From NCBI GenBank assembly GCA_045541255.1, contig JAZQIU010000036.1, positions 1 through 42,028 of the forward strand: DNA of 42,028 nucleotides. Reading direction: 5' to 3'. A program made the position numbers and the translations under genes. This DNA comes from UMGS1124 sp045541255 (lineage in GTDB: Bacteria; Bacillota_I; Bacilli_A; RF39; UBA660). Shown here in pieces: positions 41,963 to 42,028 of this stretch (its first letter is position 1; each line of letters opens with the position of its first letter). The notes under the pieces were generated by a model. The model was not told the origin of the DNA and did not search any database. It worked only from the letters and a program-made list of their open reading frames with translations.

Positions 41963-42028
41963 ATGAAAAATATTAAGTGTTATATTTTATTATTTATATT
42001 GTGTTTAGTTCCTTCATTTGTAAATGCT
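41963..42028 (+). CDS. Start of an exported protein (cut by window edge)
   Basis: 22 visible residues form a signal peptide: MKNIK, hydrophobic core, and PSFVNA at the end that looks like a signal-peptidase I site. The mature protein is outside the window. Confidence 0.7.
   Translation, partial: MKNIKCYILLFILCLVPSFVNA

Noticed and set aside
1..42028. CRISPR array or IS element
   Set aside because: No regularly spaced repeats and no transposase motifs were seen on either strand.

Overview
The window is very AT-rich DNA with tight low-GC Firmicutes gene packing, strong AGGAGG-type ribosome binding sites and Firmicutes-type ribosomal leaders. TGA is a true stop: prfB (release factor 2) is present with its programmed +1 frameshift at an in-frame TGA, and some genes end in TGA. 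This excludes the Mycoplasma code and points to a reduced, uncultured-type Bacilli/Mollicutes-related lineage (RF39-like is my guess; not proven here).

Layout. 1-2.95 kb is an agr-type quorum-sensing locus: response regulator and kinase on +, facing agrB and an unlisted tiny agrD on -. 3.2-6.6 kb holds csp, hpf and secA. 6.53-8.93 kb looks like a small integrative element inserted in the 3' end of secA: it carries a PIN/GNAT/PUA-like protein and an ASCH protein, has subterminal repeats, and leaves a second SEC-C-encoding secA tail at 8886-8930. 9-16.2 kb holds a membrane protein, a methyltransferase, prfB, a YitT protein, an amidase, an Abi_2/HEPN protein, an HtrA protease and an unknown gene.

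16.3-25.5 kb is the translation core: ychF, rplK-rplA, L10 leader-rplJ-rplL, then (after three small unrelated genes) rpsL-rpsG-fusA-tuf. rpoB and rpoC, normally between rplL and rpsL, are absent. EF-G has lost the Asp of its NKxD motif and gained one in its G5 motif, and S12 lacks its conserved Pro in the KDLPG loop. 25.5-33 kb holds a second YitT, a DUF6512-type protein, a lone ClpB-NBD1-like ATPase, a YhcC-like radical SAM protein, a large conserved membrane protein, tex and tRNA-Gly(TCC).

33-42 kb is mostly minus strand and accessory: a tail-anchored GH10-like protein with a lost acid/base Glu, tandem HipA-like kinases, a 2H-phosphoesterase-like protein, an HD hydrolase, a UDG-family glycosylase, two convergent micro-ORFs and several unknowns. 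Just downstream of tRNA-Gly lies an inverted fragment of that tRNA.

Most single-gene promoters use an extended -10 (TGnTATAAT) with little -35, while the ribosomal operons use TTGACA with a normal spacer. Nearly every unit ends in a clear hairpin plus T-run, often overlapping the stop codon.
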